Position numbers and translations under genes: made by a program
Assembly (NCBI GenBank): GCA_035511515.1
Contig: DATKFG010000118.1
Location: 1 to 59,631, forward strand
Direction of reading: 5' to 3'
Length of the DNA: 59,631 bases
Source: VBCK01 sp035511515
GTDB lineage: Bacteria; Pseudomonadota; Gammaproteobacteria; Burkholderiales; Burkholderiaceae_F
The notes under the pieces: model-generated
What the model was told of the DNA's origin: nothing
The model's database searches: none
The model's input: only the letters and a program-made list of their open reading frames with translations
Shown: positions 27,808 through 36,177 of the stretch, piece after piece
How the letters are laid out: each line of letters starts with the position of its first letter
How positions within the stretch are numbered: position 1 is the stretch's first letter

Positions 27808-29241
27808 CTAACTGGCATGGGGCAACTCGACATGAAAGTGGGCCCCCGGCCCGTCATCGAGCAGACCGACCTGGCCGCCATGTGCCGTGATGTACTCATG
27901 CACGATCGACAGGCCGATACCGCTGCCGCGGGTCGCATCGCTGGGCTGGCGCTCGCCGCGATAGAACGGCTCGAAGACGCGGGCGCGGTCGGCAGCTGCC
28001 ACACCGACTCCTTCGTCCACGATGTCGATGCAGGCCCGCCCCGGCTGTCGCGCCACCGAAAAACGGATCGTTGCTCCCACCGGGCTGAAGCGTATGGCAT
28101 TGGACAGCAGGTTGCCCAGCGCCGCGCGCAGCTTGTCGGCATCGACTTCGGCCTGCAGCGGCTCGCCATGCACCTCCACCCGCAGCTGCCGCGCCATCCA
28201 TTGCAGGCGCTGCTGGGCCACCAGGTCCTTCACCAGTGCCGTGAGCTCCGTGCTCCGGCGCACCAGCTGGCGCGCCTCGAAGGCGGCCGCGTTGAAGCGC
28301 AGCAGGTCCTCGATCTGTCCCTGCAGGGCTGCCGTGTTCTGACGAAGGATGCGCGCCACCTCGCGCTGGCTGCCGCTGAGCGTGCCGGCGACGCCGTCCT
28401 CCAGCAGCGACACGCCTTCGCGCAACGCCGCCAGCGGCGTTTTCAACTCATGCGATATGTGCCGCAGGAAGCGCGCCTTGTCCGAATCGAGCTCGGCCAG
28501 CCGCAGGCGCAGCCACTCCAGGCGCCGCCCCAGCAGCCGCACGTCGGTGGGGCCCCGGATATCGATCGGCTGATCGAGCCGGTTCTCCCCCAGGCCGACG
28601 ACCGCCTCCTCGAGGCGCTTGAGCGGCCGCGCCAGCCACAGACCGAAGGCAAAAGCCAGCACGATCGTCACCGCGATCGCAGCCAGGATCTGCCGCCATA
28701 ATTGGGCGCGTCCGGCTTCCAGACCGTCCATCAGCACCTGGTTGCGCCTCTCCGTGGCCAGCCGCACCTGCTCCGCAATGGCGGCATTGACACTGTCGAG
28801 CTCGCGAAAGGCGGCGGTAACGTCGGCTTCGTGCGCGCGCAACGGCGGATCGGGGCCGTGCAGCTGCGCCTCGATCGTCGCCTCGATGGAGCGCCAGTCC
28901 TGCGACAGGTTGGCCGGTATGCCTTCGTCGGCCAACCTCGCCAGGGCCGCGGCGCCATCGCGTGCGGTTTCGTCGAAACGCTGCCGCAGCGCCGGGTCCT
29001 CCAGCACCAGGTATTGGCGCGCTGCCCGCTCCATCGCGACCGTGCGCTCGGCCAGCACCTGGGCATCGGCCGTGCGGGCGACGGCCTGGTGCGCCCCTTC
29101 GCTGCTTTGGCGCAACAGCCCCTGCAGCAAATACAGCCCGCGCAGCGACGCCGCGCCGAGCAGCGCGGCGATCAGCATGAATGCGACGAGCAACAGCTGT
29201 CGAAACGAATAGCGGAAGGAGGCGCGTTGCGAAGAAATCAT
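27808..29241 (-). CDS. glrK: sensor histidine kinase GlrK (QseE)
   Basis: A 477-residue inner-membrane kinase. TM1 is at ~15-38, a helical periplasmic sensor region runs from ~40 to 180 with little charge pattern beyond coiled coil, and TM2 is at ~185-205. A HAMP domain, the HisKA box with phospho-acceptor H264 (RHISHELKTPLAAL) and the ATPase domain with NLLSNAIRFSP, DEGVGV and GSGIGLSIV follow. The kinase should phosphorylate GlrR. It begins 58 nt downstream of the tRNA-Leu gene on the same strand, with no obvious terminator between, so some transcripts may run from the tRNA promoter into it. Confidence 0.92.
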   Translation of the reverse strand: MISSQRASFRYSFRQLLLVAFMLIAALLGAASLRGLYLLQGLLRQSSEGAHQAVARTADAQVLAERTVAMERAARQYLVLEDPALRQRFDETARDGAAALARLADEGIPANLSQDWRSIEATIEAQLHGPDPPLRAHEADVTAAFRELDSVNAAIAEQVRLATERRNQVLMDGLEAGRAQLWRQILAAIAVTIVLAFAFGLWLARPLKRLEEAVVGLGENRLDQPIDIRGPTDVRLLGRRLEWLRLRLAELDSDKARFLRHISHELKTPLAALREGVSLLEDGVAGTLSGSQREVARILRQNTAALQGQIEDLLRFNAAAFEARQLVRRSTELTALVKDLVAQQRLQWMARQLRVEVHGEPLQAEVDADKLRAALGNLLSNAIRFSPVGATIRFSVARQPGRACIDIVDEGVGVAAADRARVFEPFYRGERQPSDATRGSGIGLSIVHEYITAHGGQVGLLDDGPGAHFHVELPHAS

Positions 29242-29299
29242 GCCATCAGGATTGTGCCCGACGACGGCCCGACGGCCATCGGTTCACCCAACTTCCTCC

Positions 29300-29626
29300 T
29301 GCGACCGGCGGGAGTCGAACCCGCACACCCGAAGGTCAGGGATTTTCATCCGGACGACGGCTTTCGCCGCCGGGCGCATGCGACTGCGCATGCGCCCGTT
29401 CGCCGGCTGGACTTTGCCTTGGCCATAGCGCCGTCCGTCGTGGCTCGGACGCCTTAGGCCCCCGTCGTCAAGTCTCTGCACGTTCCCCGTCTCGGGGCTT
29501 CGCTCAGCGTTGCCTCGCGTCTGGCGCAGGGGGTTCGCTGACTTTGGCGGGATTCAGCCGGAAGCTTTCGCAGCCGGTGCTCAATTCATTCAAGTCCCTT
29601 GCGGCTACCAGTTACGCCACGGTCGC
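29300..29626 (-). tRNA. tRNA-Leu(UAA), interrupted by a group I intron
   Basis: Exon 1 (29592-29626) reads GCGACCG, a D-arm GCGTAACTGGTAGCCGC, and the anticodon stem AGGGA followed by CTT. Exon 2 (29300-29346) reads AAAA, TCCCT, a class II variable arm (ACC-TTC-GGG), the T-arm GCGGG-TTCGACT-CCCGC, then CGGTCGC and discriminator A. After removal of 29347-29591 the acceptor pairs 7/7 (GCGACCG/CGGTCGC), the anticodon stem pairs 5/5 and the loop is CUUAAAA with anticodon UAA. The long variable arm and anticodon identify leucine. The 3' CCA is not encoded (AGG follows), so it must be added by the CCA enzyme. Confidence 0.93.
29347..29591 (-). ncRNA. group I intron (IC3-like) in tRNA-Leu(UAA)
   Basis: The 245-nt insert lies between U34 and A35 of the anticodon, the site of the cyanobacterial trnL intron. 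It begins GAATGAATTGAGC. The 5' exon CUU pairs with an internal guide UUGAG, giving the conserved U.G pair at the splice site, and the intron ends in G (29347). Core elements read as a Q-like GGCAACGCTGAGC (29502-29514), an R-like GTGCAGAGACTTGACGACGG (29462-29481) and an S-like AAGGCAAAGTCC (29409-29420), with GACT/AGTC forming P7. A perfect 11-bp stem (29372-29397) and a CGGC-GAAA-GCCG hairpin (29358-29369) fill the P9 region. There is no homing endonuclease frame. Confidence 0.9.
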
Positions 29627-29659
29627 GAACGGGATTCTCGCACGAGCGACCCGTGAACC

Positions 29660-30169
29660 ATGCCGCCCGTCGGCTGCTCAACGGCCGCAACCTTCGCATG
29701 GGTAACGCGGTACGATGGCGCTTTCGATTCCTTCAGCAAGAACAAGCCCGTGCCCGCCACGGTTCCGCCCGCACTTGTGAGTGATACGGTCACGCGCCTG
29801 CGGCTCGTGCCCGGGTTGGACGTGGACGCGGGTCTGGCTTTCGTGGGCAACAGCGCGGACGTGTTCGTGCGACTGCTGACACGCTTTGTCCGGCTGCACG
29901 AGGCCGATGTGCAGCAGATCGTCGGCCAGGCCGAACGCGCGGACCGCGCGTGGCTGCAGCGGCTGGCCCACTCGATCAAGGGCGGCGCCGCGACCCTGGG
30001 GCTGACGGACCTGGCCGGGCTGGCGCATCAGCTCGACCAGGCCGCGCGCGCCGACGAGTCCGGCGCACGCATGGTCGAGCTGGCCAGGACGCTGCAGGCC
30101 GACCTCGCGACGTTAAGCAAGTACCTGACGCAGGAGCCGGCCGCGCAGCCTGCTCAGCGCCATCCCTGA
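29660..30169 (+). CDS. histidine-containing phosphotransfer (Hpt) domain protein
   Basis: A small soluble protein whose C-terminal ~110 residues form an Hpt four-helix bundle with the phospho-accepting histidine in RLAHSIKGGAATLGL (the HSIKGG motif, about residue 109). Such proteins relay phosphate between hybrid kinases and response regulators. The first ~40 residues from the ATG at 29660 do not look like the domain and overlap the likely promoter of the divergent tRNA-Leu gene. The true start may be a GTG at 29750 or 29777 (VSDTVTRLRLVPG). No hybrid kinase is in the window, so its partner is unknown. Confidence 0.75.
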   Translation: MPPVGCSTAATFAWVTRYDGAFDSFSKNKPVPATVPPALVSDTVTRLRLVPGLDVDAGLAFVGNSADVFVRLLTRFVRLHEADVQQIVGQAERADRAWLQRLAHSIKGGAATLGLTDLAGLAHQLDQAARADESGARMVELARTLQADLATLSKYLTQEPAAQPAQRHP

Positions 30170-30186
30170 ACCCATCGGGTCGATCC

Positions 30187-30615
30187 GTGAAGGTGTTCGA
30201 TCTGTGCTGCGACGCCGATCACCTCTTCGAGGGCTGGTTTGCCTCGCAGCAGGAATTCGACGAGCAGCGGCTGGCGCAAAAAATCGGCTGCCCGCTGTGC
30301 GCTTCCTCGCAGATCCGCCGCCGGCCATCGGCGCCGCGGCTGAACCTGGGAGCAGAGCAGCCCGTTGCGGCAGCGATGCCCCAGCCGGAGCAGCTGCAGG
30401 CCGCGCTCGTGCGAGCGACGCTGCAGGTGATCGCGACCACCGAAGACGTCGGCGAACGATTCCCCGAAGAGGCGCGCCGGATCCACTACAAGGAAGCCCC
30501 GGAGCGGGGAATCCGGGGCGTGGCGTCGCATGCCGAGGCGGAGGCGCTGGCACAGGAAGGCGTGCGGATCATGGCGTTGCCGTTTCCGCAGTTGGCCAAA
30601 GAGCCGCTGCAATGA
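30187..30615 (+). CDS. DUF1178 family protein
   Basis: A 142-residue protein of the proteobacterial DUF1178 family. The GTG at 30187 begins KVFDLCCDADHLFEGWF, the family's conserved N terminus. A cysteine pair in GCPLCASSQIRRRPSAP follows near residue 35, like a zinc ribbon, and the conserved ERGIRGVASHAEAEALAQEGVRI segment (in two parts) ends the protein. The biochemical role is not established. It lies 17 nt after the Hpt gene on the same strand. Confidence 0.87.
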   Translation: MKVFDLCCDADHLFEGWFASQQEFDEQRLAQKIGCPLCASSQIRRRPSAPRLNLGAEQPVAAAMPQPEQLQAALVRATLQVIATTEDVGERFPEEARRIHYKEAPERGIRGVASHAEAEALAQEGVRIMALPFPQLAKEPLQ

Positions 30616-30625
30616 CCCGGCCCGG

Positions 30626-31315
30626 TCACCTGCGGGCCGTCTGCGTCGCGCCGAACAGCACTTCCCGGCTGCGCTCGTCCATCAGCGCGCGGCGCCGATC
30701 CTTCAGAACCTCCAGGCCACGGCGGACCGCGGGCCGGTCCGACACCACTTTGTGCCAGCGCTGCACGTTCGGAAACTGCGCCAGGTCGATCCCCTGGTTC
30801 TCGTAGGAGCGGGTCCAGGGGTAAATGGCGATGTCGGCGATCGAGTACTCGCCGGCAAAATAGTCGATGCCGGCCAGATGCCGATCCATCACGCCGTACA
30901 GCCGCGCGGCTTCACGCGTGTAGCGATCGACCGCGTACTCGATGCGCTCTGGAGCGTACTGCCGGAAATGGTGCGCCTGCCCGAGCATCGGACCGACATG
31001 GCCCACCTGGAACATCAACCACTGCAGCGCCGCGTAGCGATCGCGCAGCGGCACGGGCAGCAGGCGCGCGGCCTTGGCGGCCAGGTAGATCAGGATCGCA
31101 CCCGATTCGAACAGCGAAATCGGACGGCCATCGGGGCCGTCGCTGTCGACGATCGCCGGAATCTTGTTGTTCGGACTGATCGCGAGAAACTCCGTGGCGA
31201 ACTGGTCGCCGGCTCCGATGTCGATCGGGTGGACGCGGTACGGCAGGGTGCACTCTTCCAGCATGATGTGCACCTTGTGCCCGTTGGGGGTTGGCCAGGA
31301 GTACAGGTCGATCAT
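30626..31315 (-). CDS. glutathione S-transferase, YfcG/YghU-like
   Basis: A 229-residue GST. The N-terminal thioredoxin fold begins MIDLYSWPTPNGHKVHIMLEE, whose TPNGHKV stretch marks the Nu-class (YghU/YfcG) disulfide-bond reductases that use two glutathiones. LFESGAILIYLA binds the gamma-glutamyl part, and the C-terminal helical domain includes YSIADIAIYPW. I start at the ATG at 31315 because 18 upstream codons of the open frame add nothing family-like. Its stop is 10 nt from that of the convergent DUF1178 gene. The role is probably thiol/disulfide or peroxide metabolism. Confidence 0.9.
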   Translation of the reverse strand: MIDLYSWPTPNGHKVHIMLEECTLPYRVHPIDIGAGDQFATEFLAISPNNKIPAIVDSDGPDGRPISLFESGAILIYLAAKAARLLPVPLRDRYAALQWLMFQVGHVGPMLGQAHHFRQYAPERIEYAVDRYTREAARLYGVMDRHLAGIDYFAGEYSIADIAIYPWTRSYENQGIDLAQFPNVQRWHKVVSDRPAVRRGLEVLKDRRRALMDERSREVLFGATQTARR

Positions 31316-31525
31316 GGTTTCGGCATAAGGTTGTCCCAGCGCGGCATTTCGCCGTCCATTGGATCTCATAAGTCTGCCCCCAAATCCGAAAATCGGGGAA
31401 TGGTCCTACCTGGGGAATCCGGGAGTTCGGGGCGATAATCAACCACTTCGAAAGGTTTTACTCCTCGGCGCACGACTGAGCCGCGCATCGCGGCCCAGGC
31501 CGTGGGCCCGATAGGGTTGCGTCCA

Positions 31526-33718
31526 ATGGGTATCCTCGAATCTGGTTCAGCCGGGCCACGCGCGTTTCGGTTCGCCGCGTTCGTCGGCGCGGTCGCCCTG
31601 AGCTCACCCGCGTTCGCGCTGGGACTCGGTGATCCGAACGTCGCAAGCGCGCTCGGTCAGCCGCTGCAGTTGACGGTACCGCTGGTGATCGATCCCGGTA
31701 CGGAGCTGGCGCAGGAATGCGTCCGGATCGTTCCCGGCCAGCCCATGGGCGATTCGATTCCGTCGCTGAACGCCGGGCGCATCACGATCGAGCCCGAGCG
31801 CGGCCAATTGAGGATCGAAAGCCTGCAGCCAATCACCGAGCCGGCATTGCGCGTGATCGTCGAGGCCGGCTGCAATGAACGGATTCGCCGCGAGTTCGCG
31901 CTGTTGCTGGATCCGCCCGCGATCACGGCGCCGCAATCCGGTTCTGCGCCTGGTCGTGTGGAGCCAGCGATCGGACTGGGAATGGCGCAGATTTCCGCCG
32001 TGCTGGGTCAACGCCTCTCGATCAGGGTGCCGGCGGTCGGCGCCGAGGCGGGCAGCCTGACCGCCGACTGTGTGCGCCTGTCGGACCCGATTTCGAGCGA
32101 GGGAGCTCCGGTTGTGCGGCAAGCCACGATTCGCGTGTTGCCGCAGCAAACCGGCGCGGTGATCGAAGTGACCACGACGGATCCGGTGACCGAGCCCGCG
32201 GTTCGGCTGGCGCTGGACGTCGGTTGTCGCGACCCGCTGCGCCGCGAGTACGCAATCTTGCTGGGTCTTCCGACGCTGGCCGCCTCGAATGCCGGCGCTG
32301 GCCAGGCGGCCACCGAACCGGCTTTGCCGCCGCAGCGCGAGGCCAAGCCCGCCGCCAAGGCCGCGATCAAGACGCCCAAAGTGCCCACGGCCGTGGCGCC
32401 GGCACCGGCTCGTACGGAGCCGGCTCGGCCCATCGAGTCTGCCGCCAGGCCGGCGCAGACGCCGGCCGCGGCCAGACCTGATCGCCTGGTGCTGGGCTCG
32501 TCGGAGCAGGACAGCATCCGACCCGGCATCAGCGGCGATGCGGCCGATGCGAACGCCCAGATGCTCAAGCGGATCGAGGCGATGTCGAGACAGATCGAGG
32601 CGCTCGAAGCCCAGCTTGCGGCAGCGCAACACCGCCAACAAGAAATGGAACGAGAGGCATCCGATACACGCGAGCGTTGGACCTGGTTGATGGGTGCGTT
32701 GGGCGCCTTGCTGCTGGCGAGCGCGCTCACGGTGGTGTGGCGCCAGCGACCCTCGGCCCGGCAGTCGAGCTGGGAAGCCGTCGCGCAGCAGCCGACGCAG
32801 GTGGTCGAAACCAGGCCGAAGAGCGCAGCCGCGAAGGAGCGAGCGGCCGGTGCGGCCAAGGAAATCGGCGGGCGCGCAACGATGCCCCCCGCACGCACGA
32901 CGATCGGCGCAACGACCGAGCCGTCGCTTCACGACGACAAGAACACGCACATTACGGTCACCGAGCTGCACGATACGGTCCAGGTCATCAAGGAGCTGTA
33001 CGCGACGGTGCTCGAACGCAACACGTCCAGTGCGGCGAGCGGGCACCCGCAGCGACCGCTGGACCTGGACCTGAGGACCCCGGCCGGTGCGGATACGGCG
33101 GGCGCATCGTCCAGGCCACCGGGTCGCCAGGCTTCGCTGGAAGGTTTGCAGTCCGTTCTGGGTGAAGCGCCAGGGCGCGCTCTGGGCGAACGGTTCACCG
33201 AGCTGCCAACCGAAGCCGGGCTGGATTTGGACCTGAGCTCGGCGTTGATTCCGATTGAAGCCTCGCGGTCCGACTTGCTCGAGGCAATGAGCACCGGCGC
33301 GAGCGTGCTCGACGCGCCTCAGGCCAGGGCCACCGAAGCCGGGGCGGAGCCAGCTTCGGCCTGCGAAGCCTTGGCGAAGCAGGCCCTGCCCCCCGAAGCC
33401 CAGGCGGAGCCGGCTTCGCCCCCCGAAGCCTTGGCGAAGGAGGGCCGCACCCCTTCTACGGCTGGGCCGGGCCGCGACGCGTTCCCCGATGATCAACTGA
33501 CCCAGACTCCGACCGAAGTGCTGATCGATATCGACGTCGGAACCAGCACCGTTCCCGGTGCGATCGGACGGCCGACCAGCAGTCGGGTCGTTCCGTTGCA
33601 GCGGCCCGAACCCGACCGGCCCAGAAGTGCCGCTCCTCCATTCGAGCCGATCGACCTGCAGTTGGATCTGAGCAAACCGGAAAGCAGGAACAAGCGGCGC
33701 GAGGAGAAGTCCGCCTGA
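31526..33718 (+). CDS. FimV-like inner-membrane protein with duplicated N-terminal domain
   Basis: A 730-residue protein. After a signal peptide ending SSPAFA it has a FimV N-terminal domain (LGLGDPNVASALGQPLQLTVPL) and then a second copy (residues ~150-245, LGMAQISAVLGQRLSIRVPAV). Both contain cysteine pairs (QECVRI/AGCNERIRREFALLL and ADCVRL/VGCRDPLRREYAILL). A Pro/Ala linker, a coiled coil (~345-385), one TM helix (~391-411, WLMGALGALLLASALTVVW) and an acidic, disordered cytoplasmic tail follow. FimV/TspA proteins organise type IV pili and polar assembly. The tail carries a 30-nt tandem repeat. The LysM domain expected in FimV is not evident. The start is the ATG at 31526. Confidence 0.8.
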   Translation: MGILESGSAGPRAFRFAAFVGAVALSSPAFALGLGDPNVASALGQPLQLTVPLVIDPGTELAQECVRIVPGQPMGDSIPSLNAGRITIEPERGQLRIESLQPITEPALRVIVEAGCNERIRREFALLLDPPAITAPQSGSAPGRVEPAIGLGMAQISAVLGQRLSIRVPAVGAEAGSLTADCVRLSDPISSEGAPVVRQATIRVLPQQTGAVIEVTTTDPVTEPAVRLALDVGCRDPLRREYAILLGLPTLAASNAGAGQAATEPALPPQREAKPAAKAAIKTPKVPTAVAPAPARTEPARPIESAARPAQTPAAARPDRLVLGSSEQDSIRPGISGDAADANAQMLKRIEAMSRQIEALEAQLAAAQHRQQEMEREASDTRERWTWLMGALGALLLASALTVVWRQRPSARQSSWEAVAQQPTQVVETRPKSAAAKERAAGAAKEIGGRATMPPARTTIGATTEPSLHDDKNTHITVTELHDTVQVIKELYATVLERNTSSAASGHPQRPLDLDLRTPAGADTAGASSRPPGRQASLEGLQSVLGEAPGRALGERFTELPTEAGLDLDLSSALIPIEASRSDLLEAMSTGASVLDAPQARATEAGAEPASACEALAKQALPPEAQAEPASPPEALAKEGRTPSTAGPGRDAFPDDQLTQTPTEVLIDIDVGTSTVPGAIGRPTSSRVVPLQRPEPDRPRSAAPPFEPIDLQLDLSKPESRNKRREEKSA
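33335..33454 (+). repeat. four 30-nt tandem repeats inside the FimV-like gene
   Basis: Four units each begin GAAGCC and encode ten residues: EAGAEPASAC, EALAKQALPP, EAQAEPASPP, EALAKEGRTP. Units 1 and 3, and 2 and 4, resemble each other more closely, so the array is a duplicated 60-nt module. The GAAGCCTTGG core recurs in the palindrome inside pgaA (41232-41267). Confidence 0.75.
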
Positions 33719-33721
33719 GCT

Positions 33722-35614
33722 TCAAACGATGGCGTCGAGCTGCGATTGCAGCTGCAGCCACTGCGACTCCAATGCTTGCAGCGCCTGCTCCAGCTGGCCG
33801 CGCCGTTTCAAGGTCTGGCTGACCGCTTCGGGATCGCCGGCGTAGAACGCCTCGTTCGCCAGGCGCGCATCCAGTTCCTTCATTTCGCCGGTGACCGACT
33901 GCAGCCGCTGCTCGAGCGCCTCCAGGCGCGCCTGCAGCGGGCGGCGCACCTTGGCCAGGCGTTCGCGTTCGCCGGCTGCCAGGCGGCGCTGCTCGCTCGG
34001 ACGCAGGGGCTGGCTCGCACCGGCATCGGGCCGGGCCTGGGCGCGGCGCCGCTCGATGACCCACGTCGCGTAATCGTCCAGATCGCCGTCGAACGGCTGC
34101 AGGCGCGCCTCGTGCACCAGCCAGAGCTGATCGGTCGTTGCGCGCAGCAGGTGGCGGTCGTGCGACACCACGAGCAGGGCGCCTTCGAACGATGACAGCG
34201 CCACCGTGAGCGCTTCGCGCGTCGGCATGTCCAGGTGATTGGTCGGCTCATCCATCACCAGCAGGTTGGGGCGGCGCCACACGAGCAACGCCAGCGCGCA
34301 TCGGGCCCGCTCGCCGCCGGACAGGCGGCCAACCGGAGCCACGGCCAGCTCCGCGCCGAACCGGAAGCTTCCGAGAAAATCGCGCAGCTCCTGTTCGCGC
34401 GCATCCGGCGCGACCCGGCGCAACAGCTCCAGCGGGCTTTCGTCCGGATCGAGGTCCTCGAGCTGATGTTGCGCGAAGTAGCCGATGGCCGTTCCGGGCG
34501 ACCGCCTGAGCTCGCCGCCCGCGGGTGCCAGCTCGCCGACGATCGCCTTCACCAGGGTCGATTTGCCGGCCCCGTTGACGCCCAGCACGCCGATCCGGTC
34601 ACCGGCTCGGATCGAAAACCGTACCTCGTCGAGCACCGCCCGCTGCGGGTAACCGAGTTGCAGCCGCTCGCCGTCGACCAGATGCGCGGGCAGCCGCAGC
34701 GGCTCGAGGAAGTGGAATCTCCAGTCGCGCTGTTCGCGGATCGGCTCGAGCTGCTCCAGCCGCTCCAGCATCTTCATCCGGCTCTGCGCCTGGCGGGCCT
34801 TGGTGGCCTTGGCCCGGAAGCGTTCGATGAAACGCGTCAGGTGCGCAACCGTGCGCTGCTGGCTGCGCGAGCGCGCGTCGAGCTGGCGCTGCTTTTCCAG
34901 CCAGGCAGACTCGAACGCGCTGTAGTTGCCCGCGTAGCGGCGAATCGTCTGATCGGCCACGTGCCAGATCGTTTCGGTGCAGCGGTCCAGGAACTCGCGG
35001 TCGTGCGAAATCACGATCACCGTGGCCTTCTGTCGTCGCAGCCAGTTCTCGAGCCAGACGATCGAGTCCAGATCCAGATGGTTGGTCGGTTCGTCCAGCA
35101 GCAGCAGATCGGCCGGCTGCAGCAGCACGCGGGCCAGCGCCAGGCGGTTGCGTTGACCACCGGAGAGCTCCGAGACGGTTCCCTGCACTTCGGACTGCGA
35201 CAGGCCCAGGCCAGCGAGAATCGCCATCGCCTCGGCGACGATCGCGCCTTCGTTCAGCTCGGCCAGGTGGGCGTGGGCGTGGGCGATCCACAGCTCGTCG
35301 TCGTGCTGGATGGCCGCGTGCAGTTCGGCGCGAGCCTTCTGCAGCGGAGCGTGACCGGACATCACGAACTCGATCGCACCGCCGCCACCGGGATCGATGT
35401 CCTGGTCGATCCAGCCGATACGCTCCAGCGCCGGTGCATCGATCGAACCGGAGTCGAGCGGGGCGCGGCCCAGGATGGCGGCCAGCAGTGACGATTTTCC
35501 CGATCCGTTCGCACCGACCAGGCCGACCCGCTCGCCGTCGCGGGCGTTCAGATCGACGCCGCGGTACAGCGTTCGGGCGCCGCGATCCAGGCGCAGTCCG
35601 GACAGGCGAAGCAT
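33722..35614 (-). CDS. ABC-F family ATPase, YheS/Uup-like
   Basis: A 630-residue cytoplasmic protein with two ABC ATPase domains and no membrane segments. Domain 1 has Walker A GANGSGKSS (~34-42), signature LSGGQRNRLA and Walker B LLLLDEPTNHLDL. Domain 2 has Walker A GVNGAGKST, signature LSGGERARCA and LLVMDEPTNHLDM. The inter-domain linker (~235-300) is basic and helical, and the C-terminal ~100 residues form a coiled coil (LEALEQRLQSVTGEMKELD). ABC-F proteins bind the ribosomal E site and relieve stalled translation or resist antibiotics. Its stop is 3 nt from the fimV stop (convergent), and pgaD ends 5 nt upstream of its start. Confidence 0.92.
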   Translation of the reverse strand: MLRLSGLRLDRGARTLYRGVDLNARDGERVGLVGANGSGKSSLLAAILGRAPLDSGSIDAPALERIGWIDQDIDPGGGGAIEFVMSGHAPLQKARAELHAAIQHDDELWIAHAHAHLAELNEGAIVAEAMAILAGLGLSQSEVQGTVSELSGGQRNRLALARVLLQPADLLLLDEPTNHLDLDSIVWLENWLRRQKATVIVISHDREFLDRCTETIWHVADQTIRRYAGNYSAFESAWLEKQRQLDARSRSQQRTVAHLTRFIERFRAKATKARQAQSRMKMLERLEQLEPIREQRDWRFHFLEPLRLPAHLVDGERLQLGYPQRAVLDEVRFSIRAGDRIGVLGVNGAGKSTLVKAIVGELAPAGGELRRSPGTAIGYFAQHQLEDLDPDESPLELLRRVAPDAREQELRDFLGSFRFGAELAVAPVGRLSGGERARCALALLVWRRPNLLVMDEPTNHLDMPTREALTVALSSFEGALLVVSHDRHLLRATTDQLWLVHEARLQPFDGDLDDYATWVIERRRAQARPDAGASQPLRPSEQRRLAAGERERLAKVRRPLQARLEALEQRLQSVTGEMKELDARLANEAFYAGDPEAVSQTLKRRGQLEQALQALESQWLQLQSQLDAIV

Positions 35615-35619
35615 CTAAT

Positions 35620-36177
35620 CTATTCGGCGGCGGTCAGTCGGCCCTCGGAGTCGTGCGATACGACCAGGCGGCGAGCCGTTTGCCAGCGCGCCAGTTTTTC
35701 CGGTTCGATTCCACAGTTGTGCGCGATCATGGCAGCGGAAACGGGCCTGAAAGACCGGCGTCGCTCGCGGTCGGCGAATCGCCACCAGTTCAGCAGCGCC
35801 CAGCCGATCAGTCCGCTGCAAAGGATACCGACTATGGTCAGATACAGGGGCAATCGACCCACCAGCGCATCCAGGCCGTCGCGCCCCATCAGGTCCGCAG
35901 AGAAGTGCTGGAACCCGGACATCCACAGCAGCAGCGTCATCAGCGGCAGCATGAAGTGGCCCCAGACGCTCCACCACAGGAACGTGAGCACGTAATTGGT
36001 CATGCGGCGCGCCGACAGCACGCCTTCGGGGCGCTCGATGATCAGAGGGGTGCGCGTGCGCAGCGCCGCTTCCTCCAGCAGCGCCTTTTCGGCGGCGCTC
36101 AGCTGGCGCGCTTCGAACGGCCGAGGCGGCGAACCGGCCTCGGCCACGGTGGCGGCGGCGTTGCGGATCGTCCTCAC
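35620..36177 (-). CDS. pgaD: poly-beta-1,6-GlcNAc synthesis protein PgaD
   Basis: A 185-residue inner-membrane accessory subunit of the PNAG synthase. A GTG start at 36177 overlaps the pgaC stop (GTGA), which fixes the start. An N-terminal cytoplasmic segment is followed by two hydrophobic helices (YVLTFLWWSVWGHFMLPLMTLLLW and YLTIVGILCSGLIGWALLNWW, each within ~75-150). In E. coli PgaD and PgaC form a c-di-GMP-binding complex that activates polymerisation. The family is poorly conserved; position and topology support the name. It is the last gene of pgaABCD. Confidence 0.85.
   Translation of the reverse strand: MRTIRNAAATVAEAGSPPRPFEARQLSAAEKALLEEAALRTRTPLIIERPEGVLSARRMTNYVLTFLWWSVWGHFMLPLMTLLLWMSGFQHFSADLMGRDGLDALVGRLPLYLTIVGILCSGLIGWALLNWWRFADRERRRSFRPVSAAMIAHNCGIEPEKLARWQTARRLVVSHDSEGRLTAAE

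Noticed and set aside
29281..29626. Two truncated tRNA genes instead of one split gene
   Set aside because: The two halves pair fully in acceptor and anticodon stems, and the insert has group I core elements and correct splice-site bases.
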